A DNA stretch of 64,000 bases from Agrobacterium tumefaciens (GTDB lineage Bacteria; Pseudomonadota; Alphaproteobacteria; Rhizobiales; Rhizobiaceae). Both the position numbers and the translations under genes were made by a program. The DNA lies in the NCBI RefSeq assembly GCF_009649785.1, contig NZ_WJOK01000023.1, positions 25,021 to 89,020 on the forward strand. The letters run 5' to 3'. The notes beneath the pieces were generated by a model, which had not been told where the DNA came from, did not search any database, and was given only the letters and a program-made list of their open reading frames with translations. This document shows positions 41,352-51,005 of the stretch, piece by piece. Numbering within the stretch: the stretch's first letter is position 1; every line of letters starts with the position of its first letter.

Positions 41352-44300
41352 ATGGCAGTCGAAATTCTCGGACACGCATGCGTTGCTCCCTCCGCAAAAA
41401 ATGTGCAGGAACTGCTTATTCTCTTAAAACAAGAGAAGTGCGCAGTTACCGCAATACCAGCTGAACGCTGGAATCCGGCGCGTTTCTGGCATCCTGCAAG
41501 AAGCGTTCAGGGTAAAGCATACACGTTCGCGGCTGGCGTGATTGATGATGTTTTCGCGTTTGATGCCGCCTTGTTCGGGCTATCGGCGCGCGAAGCAGCT
41601 CAGATGGATCCGCAACAGCGCATTCTTCTCCAAACGGTGTGGCGTGCGCTTGAAGATGCGAGGATAAATCCTCAACAACTCAAGCGGGAGCGCGTTGGCG
41701 TCTATATTGGCGCGTCGTCTTTGGATAGTGGCAACCTCCAGGTTGAGGATCCGGCTTCCGGCGGGCCTCACTTCATGACCGGCAACACACTTTCGATCAT
41801 TTCAAATCGAATTTCACATATATTCGGTCTCAAGGGCCCGAGCATGACGATCGATACGGCATGCTCTTCATCGCTCGTAGCGCTTCATCATGCCAGGCAG
41901 GCTCTCGAGGACGAAGAAATCGATACCGCTATCGTCGGTGGCGTCAATCTTCTTCTGCATCCTTTTCCATTCGTCGGATTCTCGCAGGCCAGAATGCTGT
42001 CGCCGGAGGGGCTCTGCCGAGCTTACGCGGAGAATGGGGAAGGATATGTTCGCGCCGAGGGTGCAGGGGCCGTCATATTGAGGCGCGCGGACCGTGTAGC
42101 CGGCGAGGGCGCACGCAGCCGCGCGACATTAGTCGCCAGCGGTGTTAACTCGTCCGGCAGGACCAATGGTATTTCGTTGCCATCCAGGGAAGCGCAAGCG
42201 CAGCTATTGAGTTCACTCTATAATGACACTGGCCTTGACTGCAACGATCTGGTGTTCGTTGAGGGGCACGGAACTGGGACTAAGGTAGGCGATCCGGCAG
42301 AGCTGTGGGCTATCGGAACCGTCATCGCGCAAGGCAGGTCCAAGCCGCTCCCGATCGGGTCAATCAAGTCCAATATTGGACATGCGGAGCCTGCATCAGG
42401 AATATTGGGGCTTATCAAAGCGATGCTGGCGTTGGAAAATGACTTCCTGCCCGCCACATTGCACGCTGATGTCCTAAACCAGACGATTGACTTCGATGGT
42501 TTGAATATTGAGGTGAACCGTGCCGCACGCCCAATAGAACGGGGCGAAAAGCGCCGACTTGCGGGCATAAACTCGTTCGGTTTCGGTGGCACGAACGTGC
42601 ACGTGGTGATCTCCGATCCACCGGAACCTATTCCTGTCGATACGGCGCCATTTAATGGCTTGTTTGTTTTGTCCGCCCACACGCAGTCGGCGCTTGAGTC
42701 GCTGTTGCAGGACTACGTTTCACGGCTGTCTTCGTCTTCAGCCGAACAAGTTGAGCAGCTTGTTTCCTCCAGTAATAACATGGCGCTCAAACACCGTTTC
42801 GCAGCCTTTGGCGATAGTGCCAGTGACATAGCGTCAGTTCTATCGGGTTATCTGCGCAATGGGGAAGGTGATCGTGCTTACGTCGGCCAAACGCCGGGCA
42901 AGTCAGTCAAGACTGTGTTCGTCTATGCTGGTAACGGATCCCAATGGGCTGGAATGGGACTTGACGCTTACAAGGGCAATCCAGACTTCAGGGCCAAATT
43001 TGATGCCTTCAGCGACCTGTTTTTAAAGCAGGCCGGCCTTGACCTTTCAGCACTGCTTGAGGCTGGAGATTTGGAAAGGAACCTGCGCGACACGCGAGTG
43101 GCGCAGCCGATACTCTTTGCCATTCAGGCTGCCTTGACGGACTGCCTTAAAGAAAAGGGTGTTAAACCGGACGTCGTGCTGGGCCATTCCGTCGGGGAGG
43201 TGGCAGCTGCCTACTCGGCGGGTATCCTCTCAGCAAAGGATGCCGTTACGATCGTCGCTGTTCGATCCAGGCATCAGCATTCCCTGGCGGGCCAGGGCGC
43301 GATGGCGGCTGCCGTGATGTCGGAGGCGTTTGCCGTCGCCTTTGCCAAAGAGCATGGTCTGGATAACATTGTCGTCGCCGGGATAAATGCCCACAACTCG
43401 GTGACGATTTCCGGTCCGATTGAAGAGATCAAGCAATTCAAGGCTTTGTCTCAAGTGTCGCGTCATGTCGTGCATGTGCTTGATATCGATTACCCTTTCC
43501 ATCATCCTATCATAGATAGCGAGAAGATGGCGTTTCTGCGGGATATGCCCCCATTAACGCCGAAGTCCGGCCATACACCCTTCATCTCAACAGTGACTGG
43601 ATCGATGATCGACGGCGCCCAGCTCGATTCCGAATACTGGTGGAGGAATGTCCGTGAACCGATTGCCTTCGAGGCGGCGGTCAGTCTTGCCGTTGAGAAT
43701 GGTGGCAACCTTTTCCTGGAGATATCCCCTCGACCCATTCTGTCGAGCTATGTGACAGAAACTGTAAAGCAGCAATCCGCAGCTGCAGTGGTTTTGCCCA
43801 CACTCAGCCGCCCTGGCCTCGATGGCGATTCTGACCCCGTCACGTCCATTGTACTTCGCGCAGTGGCACACGGCGTCGACGTACCATCGACTTCGATGAA
43901 TTACATAGCACCATGCGACCTACCGATCATTCCGTTCGAGAATGTCAGCTATCGACCAAATTCGACAACCGACGGAATCAACTTGTTTGGGCGCGATGGC
44001 GCCGATGGCACATACACCCTCCTTGGTTGGCGCACCGATCCCAACTCCTCCGCCTGGAAGAACCATTTGGACGCACAGCTGTTTCCGGATCTTGCCGGGC
44101 ATGTAGTTGACGGCAAACCCATTCTCCCGGGCAGCGCATTTATAGAAATAGCGCTTCAGGCTGCGCGGCAGTTTTACGGCGTTTCGGACGTGGAGATCAC
44201 GAACCTCGAAATTTTCCGCCCGCTGGAGCTGCGGGAAACCAAGCTCATCGAGCTGTCGACCAAACTTTCACCCGAAACCGGTTTTATCGAAATTGCCTCA

Positions 44301-47300
44301 CGTGAGTATCTGAGTGACAATGGGTGGACGATCCATGCCACGGCACGAAGTCGCAAGCCGACTGAAAGTATCGGTAGTGTGAGGCTTCGGCCTTCCAGTA
44401 CCGCAAAAGTCCATCAGATCGGTGGCGCGGAGGCCTATCAGACGGCCCGGAGCTTTGGTCTGGACTATGCCGCCTGTTTCCAACTTCTGAATAAGGCCGA
44501 AGTCTACAACGAGAAGCATATCCTGGTAGAGTTGCAGCCTGCTGCCGCTCCTGTCCATCCCTATCTTAGCTATGGTCTCGATCCGGTCTCGACCGATGCT
44601 GCGTTCCATGGCCTTGTTGCTCTTTTCGCTTTGTTGACGGGCGAAGCCGACGGTGCCCCCTATATTCCAGTGCGGTTTGGATCGGTTCGGTTCGCTTCAT
44701 CAGCGAAGGCTATCGCAAGTGCCGTCATCGAGATTCAACGCTTCAGCCCCCACAGTCTCAAAGCAAGAATCGATCTCATCGCAGCAGACGGAACACTGGT
44801 GTCATCTCTTGATGACTGTCGCTTTCGCCGCACTTGGCTGCGACAACATACGACCCTGGAAACGGCCACGTTTCATTATGAGGCGGTGCCGGACGCCGTC
44901 GAAGCGACCGTTTCGACTAAGCCCGCCAAAGTGGATGGACGCGGATACCTGCCAATGGTCGATTCCATCGCTCCCGCTGAAGGCACGATTATTCTCACCG
45001 CCGCCGTGCTTCGGGCTTCGTTCGATGTCGCCCGGCTGCTAGCCGACGGCAAGGACGCTGTCACGTTTTCTGCGCTGCCGGGAAATCAGGGTTTTCAATG
45101 CTATCTTTCGAGTTGTCTTTATGCGCTCGAGGATGCTGGGATGGTGCAGTCCAATGAGGAGGGGTGGCTGTTGCGGCAGCCCTGCGAACTGCCGTCGGTC
45201 GAAGAACTTCTTGGCCAGATCAACATCCGTTTTCCCGACCGTGTTGCCGAGGCTGTGCTTGTCAATAACGCTTATAGAGAAACGCTGGCGCGGCTTTCGG
45301 TTCAGTCTTCCTTCTCACGGACTGAGGGCAGCGTTTCGTTCATAAGCGAAGCAACAATGGACCATGTTCGCCACCATACCGCCTTCGCGCGCGCGCGCGA
45401 GTCACTTGTGTTGGCGGCAGTCGAGAACGCGCTGGGAGATGTCCAGCAAGGTGATGGCTTTACGATCATTGAGATCTGCGCGGTATCGCCGGCTTTCAGT
45501 CAAAGGTTGGCCGAACTGGCAGCGCTTAAAGGTGCGCAGCTCATCATCGCTGAGCCCTCCGACCATTTGCGTCGGACGCTCGAGATAGCTTTTGAGCGCA
45601 ATCCGTCGATTTCCTGCTTGGACCTAGATAATCCTGTTTCACTAACTCGGGCTAATCTTGTCGTTAGCGCCAGCGGCGATGTCTATGGAAAGCTAAGCGG
45701 GGACAAGCGCCTGCAAGCCGTGCAACGTATCGCCGGCTCTGCCGCTGCGACCGTTGCTATCGTCGATCTGGCATCGTCCGGGTTTGCGGATTTTGTTTTC
45801 GGCCTTACGGATGGCTGGTTCTCCGGCAGCGCCACGCCCGAGTTTCCGATTGGGAAATTCGCCACCGAGGCAAAATGGCGTGCGCTTCTTGCCGAGTGCG
45901 GCTTCTCGCAAACACATATCCGGCAACACGAAAGTGCCCACGGCGCACTTTTGCTCGTAGAAGCTCAGGGGCCGGGCGCTCTCGAGGTTGAAACGGTCAA
46001 GACGATGCCGTTTGCGGCCGTAGTGGAAATAGTTGATGGCGAACACGCGTCCTCGACGGTCTTCGAGCCACTGCGTTGTACGACAAGGGGTGCCGAAGCG
46101 GAGTTCGCAACGTTCTTCACGGACAAGGAGGGCGCGCTGGCGTTCGTGTTCGATACGAGACGCCAGTGTAAGGGGTCTGACTGTTTGCAGGATGCGGTCC
46201 AAATCCTCAGCGCTTTGGCTGAGGCCGCACGCAAACATATGAGGTCCCAAAATTCGCCTTCTCGGACGAGACTGCTCGTCCTTGCCGAAGGTGGTTCGCC
46301 TGCCGGTTCGGCAGAACCTGATCCGACGGCAAGCGGTGTCTGGGCCTTCAGTCGCGTCTTGCAGAATGAATATGACGAACTGGAGGTTTTTCTGCTGGAC
46401 CCGGTGGCCGATGGCGCGATGAGGCTCAACGCAATCTCTATGATACTTTCTTGTGACGGCCGAGAAAGGGAATGGGTACAGGATCGGCGAACCGCGCTGC
46501 TCTCCGTCGTGCGCGCTGTACCCGGCCACGCCAGATCTGCGAGTTTGAAGACAAAAAATTTCGAGAGCGCGACGATCCGCCAGCTTTTTGCGGGACGCAT
46601 CGATTCGATTTCTTGGGAGCAAAACAACATACCAGCGCCCGCGGCTGGCGAAGTCAGTGTGAGGGTTGCTGCGACGGGGCTGAATTTCCGTGATGTCATG
46701 TGGTCCATGGGATTGTTGCCGGAAGAAGCTTTGGAGGACGGTTTTGCCGGCGCCACGATCGGTATGGAAATGTCGGGAACCGTTGTCGCTGTGGGTGAGG
46801 GTGTCACAGACCTTGTTCCGGGCGATGAGGTTATGGGCATCGCATCTCAGGCCCTGTCGACGCACATCACGGTAGCTCGAGACGGGCTCAGCAAAATACC
46901 GGCAGGCATAGATCCGGCAGCGGCCGCCACGGTTCCTGTAGCGTTCCTGACGGCATATTACGCGATGGTTGAGCTTGGCCGCATCGGCCGGGGCGAAACG
47001 ATCCTTATTCACGGCGCAGCCGGAGGCGTCGGGCTGGCGGCGCTCCAGATCGCAAAGCTTCGTGGGGCAAAAGTGATAGCAACAGCGGGTACCGTCGAAA
47101 AAAGACGTTTCTTGTCGCTGCTTGGCGCCGATCACGTATTTGATTCCCGCTCTCTTGCATTTGTCGGTGACGTCCTACGCGTTACTGACGACAAGGGCGT
47201 CGAGCTGGTGTTGAATTCCCTGTTTGCCGAAGCAATGGAGCGCAGTTTCGAGCTCCTGAAGCCTTTCGGTCGTTTCCTGGAACTCGGAAAGAGGGACTAT

Positions 47301-48788
47301 TACTCCGACCGGAAGCTTGCTCTTCGACCCTTCCGCCGCAATATCTCTTATTTTGGGATCGATGCCGACCAGCTCTTGATCAATGCGCCCGAGCTTACTC
47401 GACGTATTTTCCGAGAGATCGGGACATTATTCGCCGAGGGCAAGCTCGTTCCGCTGCCTTACCGGTCCTTCAATTACGACGAAACCGCCCCCGCATTTCG
47501 TCTGATGCAAAATGCCGGGCATATTGGCAAAATCATCATTCGTCCACCGCAGCCTAAAAGGGACGCAGTACAAAAATCAGGAGCGAACCATCTCGAATTG
47601 AGCCCGGGTGTGTACCTAGTCGTCGGCGGCATTGGTGGTTTCGGGCTCGCCGCGGCGGACTGGTTAGCGAGTCGCGGCGCGACGCATGTTGCTCTTTGCA
47701 GCCGACGTGGTGTTCCTGACGAGGAAACCCTTGCGGCCACCGCTCGGTGGAACGCTGCTGGTATCGCTTCGAGTGTTCATTCATGTGATGTCACTAACGA
47801 AGCCTCGCTTGATGCGCTACTTAAGAAATTGCGGGTTTCCGGTCCTGTCAAGGGCGTTGTCCACGCCGCCATGGTCCTCGATGATGCGCTGATTTCCAAT
47901 CTGGATCGTCAACGCAATCGAGCGGTCATCGAGGTTAAGGCGAACGGCGCCGGCAATCTGGATCGCCTGACACGCGAAGACGAACTGGAGTTGTTTTTGC
48001 TGTTCTCGTCGGCAACCACGATGATCGGAAATCCGGGCCAAGCCAACTATGTTGCCGCGAACGGATATCTCGAAGGTCTGGCGAGGTTGCGAAGAGCTGC
48101 GGGTCTCCCTGGGGTAGCGGTTGGCTTTGGCGCGATTGCCGACGCAGGATTTCTTACGCGCAACACCGGCGTTAATGACATTCTAGCACGGCGTATAGGT
48201 AAGACGGCGTTGACGGCAAAGCGTGCACTCAGCTTCGTCGAGCGCGTGCTGCTGAAGGATGGCGGCACGATCGATGAAGCCGTGGTCATGGTTGCCGAGA
48301 TCGATTGGACTAGCGCGGCGTCGCTGCCGCTCGCGTCGCAACCACTTTTTTCGGCCATTCCACGCAATGCAATCTCGAACGCGGGCGGAGGAGAAGGGGA
48401 CAGGATCGACCTCGCTACGCTCGTCGCCGGAAAGACACGTGAGGAGGCGAGCGCCCTTCTTCACGAGTTCCTTGCGGCTGAAATTTCCTCGATTCTCAAG
48501 GTTGCGGAAGACAGCATCAAGTCTGACAAGGCTCTCAAGGATATCGGACTGGACAGCTTGATGGCAATGGAACTAGGTGCCAGTTTCCAGCAGAAGAGCG
48601 GGATAGATATTCCGTTCTCGGGAATGGGAGAGGGCGCAACGATCGGTGACATCGTACAGAAGCTTTACGATAAAGTGGTGTCAAGCACCGTGACCGACAG
48701 AGAAGACGGGGGACAGGAGGACGCGTCCTTTTTAGCGGCGTTGGCGGAAAAGCATGGTGCCAAAAAGCAGGAACGGAAAACAGTTTAG
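41352..48788 (+). CDS. rkpA: RkpA, single-module reducing polyketide/fatty-acid synthase
   Basis: This 2478-residue type I synthase has the order KS-AT-DH-(pseudo-methyltransferase)-ER-KR-ACP. KS: Cys171 in DTACSSS, His306 in EGHGTGT, His344 in SNIGHAEPA. AT: Ser613 in GHSVGE, with a YPFH specificity motif. DH: His917 in HVVDGKPILPG and Asp1082. Residues about 1190-1740 include a Rossmann-like part with a degenerate SAM motif. ER: HGAAGGVG near 1884. KR: VVGGIGGFG near 2087, active Tyr near 2231. ACP: Ser2402 in GLDSLM. There is no thioesterase. One module with all reducing domains should work iteratively and give a saturated chain. RkpA of rhizobia is needed for K-antigen and may build its lipid part. 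The next gene begins directly after its stop. Confidence 0.96.
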   Translation: MAVEILGHACVAPSAKNVQELLILLKQEKCAVTAIPAERWNPARFWHPARSVQGKAYTFAAGVIDDVFAFDAALFGLSAREAAQMDPQQRILLQTVWRALEDARINPQQLKRERVGVYIGASSLDSGNLQVEDPASGGPHFMTGNTLSIISNRISHIFGLKGPSMTIDTACSSSLVALHHARQALEDEEIDTAIVGGVNLLLHPFPFVGFSQARMLSPEGLCRAYAENGEGYVRAEGAGAVILRRADRVAGEGARSRATLVASGVNSSGRTNGISLPSREAQAQLLSSLYNDTGLDCNDLVFVEGHGTGTKVGDPAELWAIGTVIAQGRSKPLPIGSIKSNIGHAEPASGILGLIKAMLALENDFLPATLHADVLNQTIDFDGLNIEVNRAARPIERGEKRRLAGINSFGFGGTNVHVVISDPPEPIPVDTAPFNGLFVLSAHTQSALESLLQDYVSRLSSSSAEQVEQLVSSSNNMALKHRFAAFGDSASDIASVLSGYLRNGEGDRAYVGQTPGKSVKTVFVYAGNGSQWAGMGLDAYKGNPDFRAKFDAFSDLFLKQAGLDLSALLEAGDLERNLRDTRVAQPILFAIQAALTDCLKEKGVKPDVVLGHSVGEVAAAYSAGILSAKDAVTIVAVRSRHQHSLAGQGAMAAAVMSEAFAVAFAKEHGLDNIVVAGINAHNSVTISGPIEEIKQFKALSQVSRHVVHVLDIDYPFHHPIIDSEKMAFLRDMPPLTPKSGHTPFISTVTGSMIDGAQLDSEYWWRNVREPIAFEAAVSLAVENGGNLFLEISPRPILSSYVTETVKQQSAAAVVLPTLSRPGLDGDSDPVTSIVLRAVAHGVDVPSTSMNYIAPCDLPIIPFENVSYRPNSTTDGINLFGRDGADGTYTLLGWRTDPNSSAWKNHLDAQLFPDLAGHVVDGKPILPGSAFIEIALQAARQFYGVSDVEITNLEIFRPLELRETKLIELSTKLSPETGFIEIASREYLSDNGWTIHATARSRKPTESIGSVRLRPSSTAKVHQIGGAEAYQTARSFGLDYAACFQLLNKAEVYNEKHILVELQPAAAPVHPYLSYGLDPVSTDAAFHGLVALFALLTGEADGAPYIPVRFGSVRFASSAKAIASAVIEIQRFSPHSLKARIDLIAADGTLVSSLDDCRFRRTWLRQHTTLETATFHYEAVPDAVEATVSTKPAKVDGRGYLPMVDSIAPAEGTIILTAAVLRASFDVARLLADGKDAVTFSALPGNQGFQCYLSSCLYALEDAGMVQSNEEGWLLRQPCELPSVEELLGQINIRFPDRVAEAVLVNNAYRETLARLSVQSSFSRTEGSVSFISEATMDHVRHHTAFARARESLVLAAVENALGDVQQGDGFTIIEICAVSPAFSQRLAELAALKGAQLIIAEPSDHLRRTLEIAFERNPSISCLDLDNPVSLTRANLVVSASGDVYGKLSGDKRLQAVQRIAGSAAATVAIVDLASSGFADFVFGLTDGWFSGSATPEFPIGKFATEAKWRALLAECGFSQTHIRQHESAHGALLLVEAQGPGALEVETVKTMPFAAVVEIVDGEHASSTVFEPLRCTTRGAEAEFATFFTDKEGALAFVFDTRRQCKGSDCLQDAVQILSALAEAARKHMRSQNSPSRTRLLVLAEGGSPAGSAEPDPTASGVWAFSRVLQNEYDELEVFLLDPVADGAMRLNAISMILSCDGREREWVQDRRTALLSVVRAVPGHARSASLKTKNFESATIRQLFAGRIDSISWEQNNIPAPAAGEVSVRVAATGLNFRDVMWSMGLLPEEALEDGFAGATIGMEMSGTVVAVGEGVTDLVPGDEVMGIASQALSTHITVARDGLSKIPAGIDPAAAATVPVAFLTAYYAMVELGRIGRGETILIHGAAGGVGLAALQIAKLRGAKVIATAGTVEKRRFLSLLGADHVFDSRSLAFVGDVLRVTDDKGVELVLNSLFAEAMERSFELLKPFGRFLELGKRDYYSDRKLALRPFRRNISYFGIDADQLLINAPELTRRIFREIGTLFAEGKLVPLPYRSFNYDETAPAFRLMQNAGHIGKIIIRPPQPKRDAVQKSGANHLELSPGVYLVVGGIGGFGLAAADWLASRGATHVALCSRRGVPDEETLAATARWNAAGIASSVHSCDVTNEASLDALLKKLRVSGPVKGVVHAAMVLDDALISNLDRQRNRAVIEVKANGAGNLDRLTREDELELFLLFSSATTMIGNPGQANYVAANGYLEGLARLRRAAGLPGVAVGFGAIADAGFLTRNTGVNDILARRIGKTALTAKRALSFVERVLLKDGGTIDEAVVMVAEIDWTSAASLPLASQPLFSAIPRNAISNAGGGEGDRIDLATLVAGKTREEASALLHEFLAAEISSILKVAEDSIKSDKALKDIGLDSLMAMELGASFQQKSGIDIPFSGMGEGATIGDIVQKLYDKVVSSTVTDREDGGQEDASFLAALAEKHGAKKQERKTV

Positions 48789-50189
48789 ATGGTGGATGAC
48801 GAAAACGGCGACGCCGGTGGGACGAAAAATGCTGGCGCCGACTATTTGAGCTTGCTGCGTGACCGACATGAAGCGGCTGGTCAGAACCGGCTATCGCGGG
48901 TCAACAGGCGAATGCCGGAGCGGATAAAAGCTCCCAAGCGTTTTGAGGATCTGGCGGAATACAAGAAAATTCTCGCTCAAAAGGCGATTAGCGGGCTTGC
49001 AGGAGTCGATAATCCTTTTTACCGGTCGCATGAGATGGCAGCTGGCGCCACCACGCGTATTGGCGGCAGGGAAGTCATCAACTTCGCGTCCTATGATTAT
49101 CTTGCCACAAACAGCCATCCGGCCGTGCATGCTGCTGCCATCGAGGCTATCGATAAATTCGGTATATCGGCCTCTGCAAGTCGACTGGTCGCGGGTGAGC
49201 GGCCACAGCATGGACTTCTGGAGCAGAAGCTTGCCTCCATCTATGAAGCGGAGGCGTCTGTCTGTTTTGTCAGCGGTTATCTCACTAATTCGACCGTCAT
49301 CAGCTGCGTCATGGGGCCAAAGGATCTGGTGATCCATGATGAGTTGATCCACAACAGCGTTCTTGCCGGGATAAAGCTATCCGGTGCTACTCGTCGTTTT
49401 TTCCGTCATAACGACACTGCCGATCTGGAAAATATTCTGATGGGTATTGAGGGCGAGTTCGAGCGCGTTCTCGTGGTTGTCGAGGGCGTCTATTCAATGG
49501 ACGGGGACGTCACTCCACTTCCGCATTTGATCGGCCTGAGGGGCAAATTTGGTTTCTGGCTCATGGTCGATGAGGCTCATGCGTTGGGAGTTTTGGGCGA
49601 GAAGGGAAGAGGAACCTTCGAACATTTCGGAATCGATCCGTCAAATGTTGATATCTGGATGGGCACACTATCTAAGACAGCCTCCAGTTGCGGCGGCTAT
49701 GTGGCGGGATGTTCCGCCCTCATCCAGATATTAAAGGCAAATGCAGGCGGCTTTGTTTATAGCGTGGGTCTCCCGCCGGTATTGGCAAGCAGCGCGCTAG
49801 CCAGTCTTTCGATCCTTGAAAACGAGCCGGATCGCGTTGCACAGTTACGTGAGAACGGTAGATTGTTCCTCGATGTTGCACGCCGAGCCGGTCTGGATAC
49901 AGGCACTAGCGGAGGTCATTCCATCGTTCCGGTTATTGTCGGTGACTCGCTGCGTGCCGTGCAATTGTCCAACGAACTATTGAAAGCAGATGTCAATGCG
50001 CTGCCGATCATCTATCCTGCAGTGCAGGAGGGCATGGCTCGGATCCGGTTTTTTCTGACTAGCGATCACACCAGAGGCCATATTGAGACAGCCGTGAATC
50101 TAACGGCTAATAGCCTGAACGATCTGTTGAAACGCAACGTCGGACTCGGAAGCCTCGATATGCAGCAAGTCGCAAAATTATTCAGCTAA
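48789..50189 (+). CDS. rkpG: RkpG, alpha-oxoamine synthase (serine palmitoyltransferase-like)
   Basis: This 466-residue pyridoxal-phosphate enzyme belongs to the family of serine palmitoyltransferase, AONS and KBL, which join an acyl thioester with an amino acid and release carbon dioxide. It shows NFASYDYL, HDELIHNS, Asp261 and His264 in VDEAHALG and the PLP Lys296 in GTLSKTASSCGGYVAG. The GGYVAG after the Lys is closer to serine palmitoyltransferases than to AONS. About 60 extra residues precede the core. Its ATG abuts the rkpA stop, so the acyl group on the RkpA ACP is the likely substrate, replacing a thioesterase. Confidence 0.92.
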   Translation: MVDDENGDAGGTKNAGADYLSLLRDRHEAAGQNRLSRVNRRMPERIKAPKRFEDLAEYKKILAQKAISGLAGVDNPFYRSHEMAAGATTRIGGREVINFASYDYLATNSHPAVHAAAIEAIDKFGISASASRLVAGERPQHGLLEQKLASIYEAEASVCFVSGYLTNSTVISCVMGPKDLVIHDELIHNSVLAGIKLSGATRRFFRHNDTADLENILMGIEGEFERVLVVVEGVYSMDGDVTPLPHLIGLRGKFGFWLMVDEAHALGVLGEKGRGTFEHFGIDPSNVDIWMGTLSKTASSCGGYVAGCSALIQILKANAGGFVYSVGLPPVLASSALASLSILENEPDRVAQLRENGRLFLDVARRAGLDTGTSGGHSIVPVIVGDSLRAVQLSNELLKADVNALPIIYPAVQEGMARIRFFLTSDHTRGHIETAVNLTANSLNDLLKRNVGLGSLDMQQVAKLFS

Positions 50190-50214
50190 TCAGACCCGGG
50201 TTTGGAAACGGCCT

Positions 50215-51003
50215 ATGCCTCACATTATTATCACGGGCGGATCGAGTGGTATCGGCCTGGAGGTCGCCAAAATATATTTAGGTAGAGGCTACCGGGTTTC
50301 TCTGATTGCCCGCAGGCGAGGGATGCTTCTTACCGCTGCCCGTTCGCTCACCGGGGCGGATCTCGTGACAGGGGGGGGCGTGTTTATCGCCTCGGCGGAT
50401 GTGAGCGATGAAAGAGAATTGAGAGAGGCGATTATTGCCGCTGAAGCGAATCACGGTCCCTGCGATGTACTGGTGGCGTCAGCCGGGCGGGTTGATCCGC
50501 AAGAGTTCGATGCTCAATCGGCAGATATTTTTGAGGCACAATTATCCGTCAATTTTCTTGGATGCGTGAACGCGGTTCGGACGGTCCTTAAAGGGATGAA
50601 AAAGCGAGCCAGCGGCCACATCATGCTTGTGTCGTCCGGTGCTGCCCTCATCGGCATTCCGGGCTACAGCGCCTATTGTGCGTCGAAATCGGCGCTATCT
50701 TCATTTGGGGAATCCCTGCGGATTGAGGTCGCGAATGCAGGCGTCACCGTCGGTGTTAGTTTTCCGCCCGATACGCTTACGCCGCAATATGAGCGTGAGA
50801 TACCCCTGCGCCCGCAGGCTGCCCGGCGCTTGATGGGTGCAGTTGCGCCTTGGCCAGCTGATCAGGTAGCGAGAAAGATTGTCATTGGTATAGACAGGGG
50901 GACGGCGCAAGTGCACTTTGGGGCTTCCTTGACCCTTCTATCGTGGTTTTCTGCATTCATAAAACCGGTTTTATATCGGCGCTTGCAGCGGATGCAGGCT
51001 TGA
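50215..51003 (+). CDS. rkpH: RkpH, short-chain dehydrogenase like 3-ketosphinganine reductase
   Basis: The 262-residue NAD(P)H-dependent reductase has the motif ITGGSSGIGLEVA, the triad Ser140, Tyr154 and Lys158 (YCASK), and FPPDTLTP at about 183-190. A PPDTxTP motif at this place is typical of 3-ketodihydrosphingosine reductases. A C-terminal hydrophobic stretch (about 236-252) could anchor it to the membrane. In the gene order after a serine-palmitoyltransferase-like enzyme it would reduce the resulting amino ketone to an amino alcohol. GGAAACGGCC precedes the ATG, and rkpI begins two bases after its stop. Confidence 0.9.
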   Translation: MPHIIITGGSSGIGLEVAKIYLGRGYRVSLIARRRGMLLTAARSLTGADLVTGGGVFIASADVSDERELREAIIAAEANHGPCDVLVASAGRVDPQEFDAQSADIFEAQLSVNFLGCVNAVRTVLKGMKKRASGHIMLVSSGAALIGIPGYSAYCASKSALSSFGESLRIEVANAGVTVGVSFPPDTLTPQYEREIPLRPQAARRLMGAVAPWPADQVARKIVIGIDRGTAQVHFGASLTLLSWFSAFIKPVLYRRLQRMQA

Positions 51004-51005
51004 CG

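Noticed and set aside
45693..47135. Minus-strand reading frame of 480 codons
   Set aside because: It is antisense to the ER region of rkpA, rich in Arg and Cys in a random pattern, with no motif.
41352..48788. Reading the large PKS gene as a natural-product (antibiotic or siderophore) cluster
   Set aside because: The downstream genes match the rhizobial rkpG-H-I-J order and a capsule export operon is next to it, so a surface polysaccharide role is far better supported.
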